Assembly: GCA_002311745.1 (NCBI GenBank)
Contig: DBZL01000033.1
Coordinates: 1-64,000 of the forward strand
DNA length: 64,000 nt
Direction of reading: 5' to 3'
Source of the DNA: Phycisphaerales bacterium UBA1161
Lineage (GTDB): Bacteria > Planctomycetota > Phycisphaerae > Tepidisphaerales > Tepidisphaeraceae
The notes under the pieces were generated by a model. The model was not told the DNA's origin and made no database searches. It saw only the letters and a program-made list of their open reading frames with translations. The position numbers were made by a program, and so were the translations under genes. Of the stretch, positions 60,833 to 64,000 are shown one piece after another (the first letter of the stretch is position 1; every line of letters begins with the position of its first letter).

Positions 60833-61881
60833 AGCGATGCTCGTAGCCCCGCATGTACATGCGGGGCTGAGATGAGACGTTGGCGCCCGTGGTCGCGCAC
60901 ACCGGCACCCAAAGTCAGTTGAATTTTGTGGATATCGCGGCTGCGTTTGCGTTCTGACTCGACCAACGGCACGAAATCTTCCGCCCGGCCGGAAAGCTGA
61001 ACGGACAGGCATCGGCACTGCCGCGCCAGCGCCGCCGCCATGTCGCGGGGGCGTCGCCGGCCCGGCGGCAGTTCGACCATCGGCCAGGCACGGCGTAGCG
61101 CCCGGGCCGCATCCGCCTCCGCCAGCGTACGCCCGCGCGTCACCGCCCGACGCCCCGGCTCGACGATGAACACCGCCCGGCACACCGCCCCATCCGCGCC
61201 GGGGGCGGCCGCGGCCAAATCGATCCACGCCGGCTGAACATCGGCATCCGGCGAAGTCCAGGTCCACGGGACCATCTCACTCTGGCCGGGCACCGGCAGC
61301 AGTTGCACGCCCTCGCCCCGGGCGGCCAACGCCGTCCATCGCTGGCCGATGGCGCCAAAACCGGAGCGAATCAGGCACGCCAACTCTCGCCCCAGCCCGT
61401 ACGGCCCCAGGATCAGCGCCCCCCAACCGTCGCGCTGCACCGCGACCGCCGGGATCAGCTCCAGACCGCGCATTTTCAGCAGTTGCGCCATCGGCCAAAT
61501 CACCGCCGCTTCCACGCAGCGCACCGCATCCAACGTCCTGTGCGGCACCACCCAACTGCGCCACTGGTGCTTGAGCAGATCCAGTTGGCACATGCCCCAG
61601 CGATCATCCACCAGCCAATAGCGCTCCCCGAGTCGATACAGTTCCGCAAGATCATCCACGCGGCCGACGGCCCTGGCCGCGGAGCTGACGCACCGAAACA
61701 CCTCCGCCGGATCAAACGCGTTAACGCTCCCCCACGCGGTCACGATCTGGCCGGCAGAATCGTCGCCGACAAATGGTGCAAAGATGTGATCAATTTGACA
61801 TTGCAGGTCGGGACAGCGCGCCTGCAGGTGAACGGCCAGTCCGTGGACGTTGAATCGGCGGCCATCCGGCGGAGTTTTCAT
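60811..61881 (-). CDS. HPr-kinase-like protein with degenerate P-loop; tail from a repeat
   Basis: 356 aa from ATG 61881. The middle has the layout of HprK-type kinase relatives used in polysaccharide clusters: a lead beta sheet (VDDLAELYRLGERYWLVDDRWGMCQLDLLKHQW), HRTLDAVRCVEAAVIWPMAQLLKMRGLELIPAVAVQRDGWGALILGPYGLGREL. At the expected Walker A the sequence is GPYGLGRE, not GxxGxGK[ST], so nucleotide binding is doubtful. The last residues LISAPHVHAGLRASLYSSSTR come from the 24-bp palindrome and run antiparallel into the repressor gene end. Downstream of an ACT-domain gene. Confidence 0.6.
   Translation of the reverse strand: MKTPPDGRRFNVHGLAVHLQARCPDLQCQIDHIFAPFVGDDSAGQIVTAWGSVNAFDPAEVFRCVSSAARAVGRVDDLAELYRLGERYWLVDDRWGMCQLDLLKHQWRSWVVPHRTLDAVRCVEAAVIWPMAQLLKMRGLELIPAVAVQRDGWGALILGPYGLGRELACLIRSGFGAIGQRWTALAARGEGVQLLPVPGQSEMVPWTWTSPDADVQPAWIDLAAAAPGADGAVCRAVFIVEPGRRAVTRGRTLAEADAARALRRAWPMVELPPGRRRPRDMAAALARQCRCLSVQLSGRAEDFVPLVESERKRSRDIHKIQLTLGAGVRDHGRQRLISAPHVHAGLRASLYSSSTR
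60845..60868. repeat. 24-bp perfect palindrome, second copy
   Basis: Identical to 11062-11085. It lies 12 bases after the repressor stop codon and in frame with the C-terminus of the HPr-kinase-like gene, again giving APHVHAGL. Confidence 0.95.
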
Positions 61882-61942
61882 CACCGGCAATATCGGCAAC
61901 TGCCCAGGCGCCGCTGTAAGCCGTGTCGACAAAAAGCCGACG

Positions 61943-62422
61943 CTATTTTCTCAAGTCGCTATCGGCGATCAGCGTGAAGCCTTTGCGAATGAGCTGCTGG
62001 GCGGCCACCGTGGGGTCATCCACGTAAAGCGCTAATGCGGGTCCCCGCGGTCGCAGCAGAAACGGATACAAGTAATGAATATTGATTTCCGCCGCCAGCA
62101 GGGCCGAGCAAATGGAGATCAGCGGCTGGGCGTTGCGTTTGGGGAATTCCACGGCGATCAGCTCGGATTCGCTGAAAGAAAAGGCGGCCTGCCGGAGCGC
62201 TTCGCGGGCGGCATCGGCGTCGGCGCAGATCAGCCGCACCAGCGCCGCATCCGCCGATTCCTCGATCGTCAAGGCCCGGATCGGATCGTCCGCCTGCTCC
62301 AGGGCGCGGACCAGCGCTTGCAGCCGGCCGACCCGGTTCTCCAGAAAGATCGTGAACTGGCGCACCCGCGCCGGTTCGAACCCGGCCCCGCGTTCGGTCT
62401 GCGGCGGGAGCACCTTTTCCAT
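61943..62422 (-). CDS. ACT-domain protein
   Basis: 159 aa from ATG 62422 (an in-frame TTG at 62452 is less likely). Two ACT-like modules: RQFTIFLENRVGRLQALVRALEQADDPIRALTIEESADAALVRLICADADAA (ligand-binding Gly in NRVGRL) and ISICSALLAAEINIHYLYPFLLRPRGPALALYVDDPTVAAQQL. ACT modules bind amino acids and regulate metabolic enzymes; with no catalytic domain it is a stand-alone sensor. Followed 61 bases later by the HPr-kinase-like gene. A terminator separates it from the upstream prepilin gene. Confidence 0.83.
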   Translation of the reverse strand: MEKVLPPQTERGAGFEPARVRQFTIFLENRVGRLQALVRALEQADDPIRALTIEESADAALVRLICADADAAREALRQAAFSFSESELIAVEFPKRNAQPLISICSALLAAEINIHYLYPFLLRPRGPALALYVDDPTVAAQQLIRKGFTLIADSDLRK

Positions 62423-62450
62423 GTCCACCAGCTTAAACCCCGCGGCAGGC

Positions 62451-62483
62451 AAATAAAGGGGCCCGCCCCAAAAGGCGGGCCCC
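62451..62483 (-). terminator. Rho-independent terminator of the prepilin-like gene
   Basis: On the minus strand GGGGCCCGCC (62483-62474), loop TTTTGG, GGCGGGCCCC (62467-62458), then TTTATTT: a 10-bp perfect GC stem with a T-rich tail, 36 bases after the stop of the upstream gene. Confidence 0.92.
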
Positions 62484-62519
62484 TGAGATCATCCTACGTG
62501 TGGTACGTCGACGCGCGAC

Positions 62520-63434
62520 CTAGTCGTCGTTCTCCGTCGGCAGTAGCACGCTGTCGTTGGCCGCGTACGGAGGCGCAACCAAATCCTGCTGGTCGTAGCG
62601 CAAGCCAAAGGCCGGGCCACCGCGGGTGTAGATGTTGTCCCGGCTCGTTCCGCAGAACGGGTTGGTCTCCCAGTCCACGTGGCCGTCGGCAAACAGCACG
62701 TTCATGCCCTCCTTGCTGTGATTGTTGCTGTTGCCCATCTTCATGTCCTGGGACGAACTGCTGGTGTTGATCCCCAACACGTTATCGTTGCCCCCGGGTC
62801 CCGCGGTGCCGGGGTTGATGTCCGCCGCCACCGCAAAGCTCGGCTCCATGCCCCCCATCATGCGGAACCCCTCGCCCAAGGCCGTCGTGTCCGGATAGTT
62901 GCAGGCATAGCTGTAACTCAGGTTCTGGGCGATGTTCGTGAAGTTGATCTGGTTCAGCGCCGTGTTCACGCCACCGCCAAAGGTGTCCTGTGTCTGAGGG
63001 GCGCTGGGGCACACAAACACCGCCGAGGTGACCTCTTCGGTTCTGAGCAGCAGGAACAGGGACTGCGGCACGTTATTGATCGTATTACCGCCCATGGCCA
63101 CTTGACAATCCGACGACGAGAACGGATCGGTCAAACCAGCCGCGCTGGCCCCGGAAGCCTGATAGCCCAGGTCAACGGGGATGCTGTTGGCCACCCAATA
63201 CGTCCGCGGGAAATTGGAGTGGTTCTCGTTGGTGTACATCAATATGGCCTGCCCGATCTGCTTCAGGTTGCTGGCGCACTTGACCCGGTTGGCCATTTCC
63301 TTGGCCTTGTTCAAGCTGGGCAACAGAATCGACACCAACAGGGCGATGATGCCGATGACCACCAGCAACTCGACCAGGGTAAAACCCCCCGCCCTGCAGC
63401 GGGAGAATCTCCCGACGCGTAGTAGACGCTTCAT
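62520..63434 (-). CDS. Prepilin-type N-cleavage protein with H-x-DG motif (DUF1559-like)
   Basis: 304 aa. Leader [16 protein letters not shown], then [44 protein letters not shown], the planctomycete/verrucomicrobial expanded prepilin family. The C-terminal [19 protein letters not shown] carries the H-x(10)-DG hallmark. Such proteins occur in dozens of copies per planctomycete genome and may be envelope fibres or T2SS-exported proteins. RBS AAAGGAG gives the best Shine-Dalgarno in this part. Followed by a strong terminator, so monocistronic. Confidence 0.92.
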   Translation of the reverse strand: MKRLLRVGRFSRCRAGGFTLVELLVVIGIIALLVSILLPSLNKAKEMANRVKCASNLKQIGQAILMYTNENHSNFPRTYWVANSIPVDLGYQASGASAAGLTDPFSSSDCQVAMGGNTINNVPQSLFLLLRTEEVTSAVFVCPSAPQTQDTFGGGVNTALNQINFTNIAQNLSYSYACNYPDTTALGEGFRMMGGMEPSFAVAADINPGTAGPGGNDNVLGINTSSSSQDMKMGNSNNHSKEGMNVLFADGHVDWETNPFCGTSRDNIYTRGGPAFGLRYDQQDLVAPPYAANDSVLLPTENDD

Positions 63435-63770
63435 ATGAAGCTCCTTTCTTGACTGCGTCGGATCCGTCAGGCACCGTCACGAATCAATGCGGATAAGAGA
63501 TATGAGTGCTGTTGCCAATTCCAGATAGGAACCGGTTCATTGATTGCGTATGGACGCCTTGGGATTCGACATAGACACAGCGTCGGCGACCGCCGCCAAC
63601 GCTTCCTCGCTTCCGGAGGGAGCCGCCGGCGCAAACACGCCGCGGGCCTGAGGAGCATTAATTATTTTAACTTTCCCCTGTCCACCGCGTCAAGCAGAAT
63701 CGCTCGCCCAATGAATCGCCGTGGGCCGTGCAACGCCCCATAATTCTCTATCGTCCGCGTCCACAACGCT
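63435..63770. other. Non-coding region upstream of the prepilin-like gene
   Basis: No gene seen. AATCAATG (63482-63489) and CATTGATT (63538-63545) form a perfect 8-bp inverted repeat spaced 48 bases, 50-110 bases upstream of the minus-strand start; possible regulatory hairpin or operator. An AT-rich patch (ATTAATTATTTTAAC, about 63658-63672) could hold a promoter. Confidence 0.4.
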
Positions 63771-64000
63771 TTATTCGGTTTTCTGCAACAGCAGGATGGT
63801 TTGCGATCGCCCGTTGGCGGAGTAGACGATGCCTTGTTCCACTGCAATCGGCTGCAGTAGCACGCGCAGAGTCGCCGGAATCGACCGCCAGTCGCTCTGG
63901 TCGATCATGAACCATCGCGGCCACTGCGAGGCGGGGGTCTTTTCCAGATAGCTAAGCGGTTCCCTTCTGGCTCCGCCCCCCTGGTAATAGACAAGGCTGG
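63771..64000 (-). CDS. Unknown protein, C-terminal fragment running off the right edge
   Basis: The minus strand is open from the window edge to a TAA at 63771-63773, giving about 75 residues: SLVYYQGGGARREPLSYLEK, then WPRWFMIDQSDWRSIPATLR and VYSANGRSQTILLLQKTE. Trp/Tyr-rich with alternating strands. I do not recognise the family; it could be the tail of an envelope or glycosyltransferase-associated protein. Upstream of the prepilin gene on the same strand. Confidence 0.5.
   Translation of the reverse strand, partial: SLVYYQGGGARREPLSYLEKTPASQWPRWFMIDQSDWRSIPATLRVLLQPIAVEQGIVYSANGRSQTILLLQKTE

Noticed and set aside
59987..60868. Prophage remnant suggested by the CI-like repressor
   Set aside because: No integrase, structural or replication genes, att-like repeats or composition change nearby; the palindrome is a genome-resident repeat also found in valS.
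62371..62385. tRNA T-arm-like sequence (GGTTCGAACCC)
   Set aside because: No acceptor, D or anticodon arm around it; it lies inside the conserved ACT-domain coding sequence.

Overview
The window reads as a high-GC chromosome segment from a planctomycete, most likely class Phycisphaerae. This is inferred from three exported proteins ending in a PEP-CTERM sorting tail (PEP, hydrophobic stretch, RRRR), an H-x-DG type prepilin-like protein, a hybrid type II secretion/type IV pilus apparatus, an LPS Kdo transferase and an atypical sigma-70 factor. No rRNA, tRNA, CRISPR array or intact insertion sequence was seen.

Layout. 0-5 kb is accessory: a truncated unknown gene, a sedolisin protease and a second PEP-CTERM protein that share a duplicated leader, a degenerate copy of the edge gene, and a winged-helix/nucleotidyltransferase pair with an iterated 21-bp operator. 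5-14.5 kb is housekeeping: TrkH-like K+ channel subunit, hisI, pgk, rpe, a DHH phosphoesterase, valS and a Gfo/Idh/MocA oxidoreductase, with families of palindromic intergenic repeats between them and even inside valS. 14.5-29 kb is one long minus-strand operon: small exported protein, GspH-like pseudopilin, PilM, PilN, PilO, PilP-like, secretin, TPR lipoprotein, histidine kinase, receiver, HD-GYP, STAS, GspE, GspF. 29.5-34.6 kb holds another PEP-CTERM protein and a second minus-strand operon of five pseudopilins (two G-like, I-like, J-like, K-like). A structured 0.8-kb non-coding stretch follows.

35-51 kb: nadC, uvrB, a ComEA-like protein and a GH10-like protein without its catalytic glutamates (minus strand); purC; TPR and membrane proteins; a methyltransferase; an HD protein; a CDF metal transporter; nadD, kdtA and a GYF/TM2 protein; a divergent sigma factor; a small HExxH protein. 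51-60 kb: a CxxC metal chaperone, folE and a surface-sugar operon (WbpB-like dehydrogenase, WbpD-like acetyltransferase, GT2 glycosyltransferase, WbpE-like aminotransferase, two tandem GT-C membrane glycosyltransferases). 60-64 kb: a LexA/CI-like S24 repressor, an HPr-kinase-like protein with a degenerate P-loop, an ACT-domain protein, a prepilin-like protein and a partial gene.

The main themes are surface export and regulation (one operon carries both the secretion machine and its probable signalling proteins) and an unusual amount of repeat DNA that has been captured in frame by genes: valS carries three repeat-derived insertions, a J-like pseudopilin takes its leader from a hairpin repeat, and an HPr-kinase-like protein takes its tail from the same palindrome that sits in valS.
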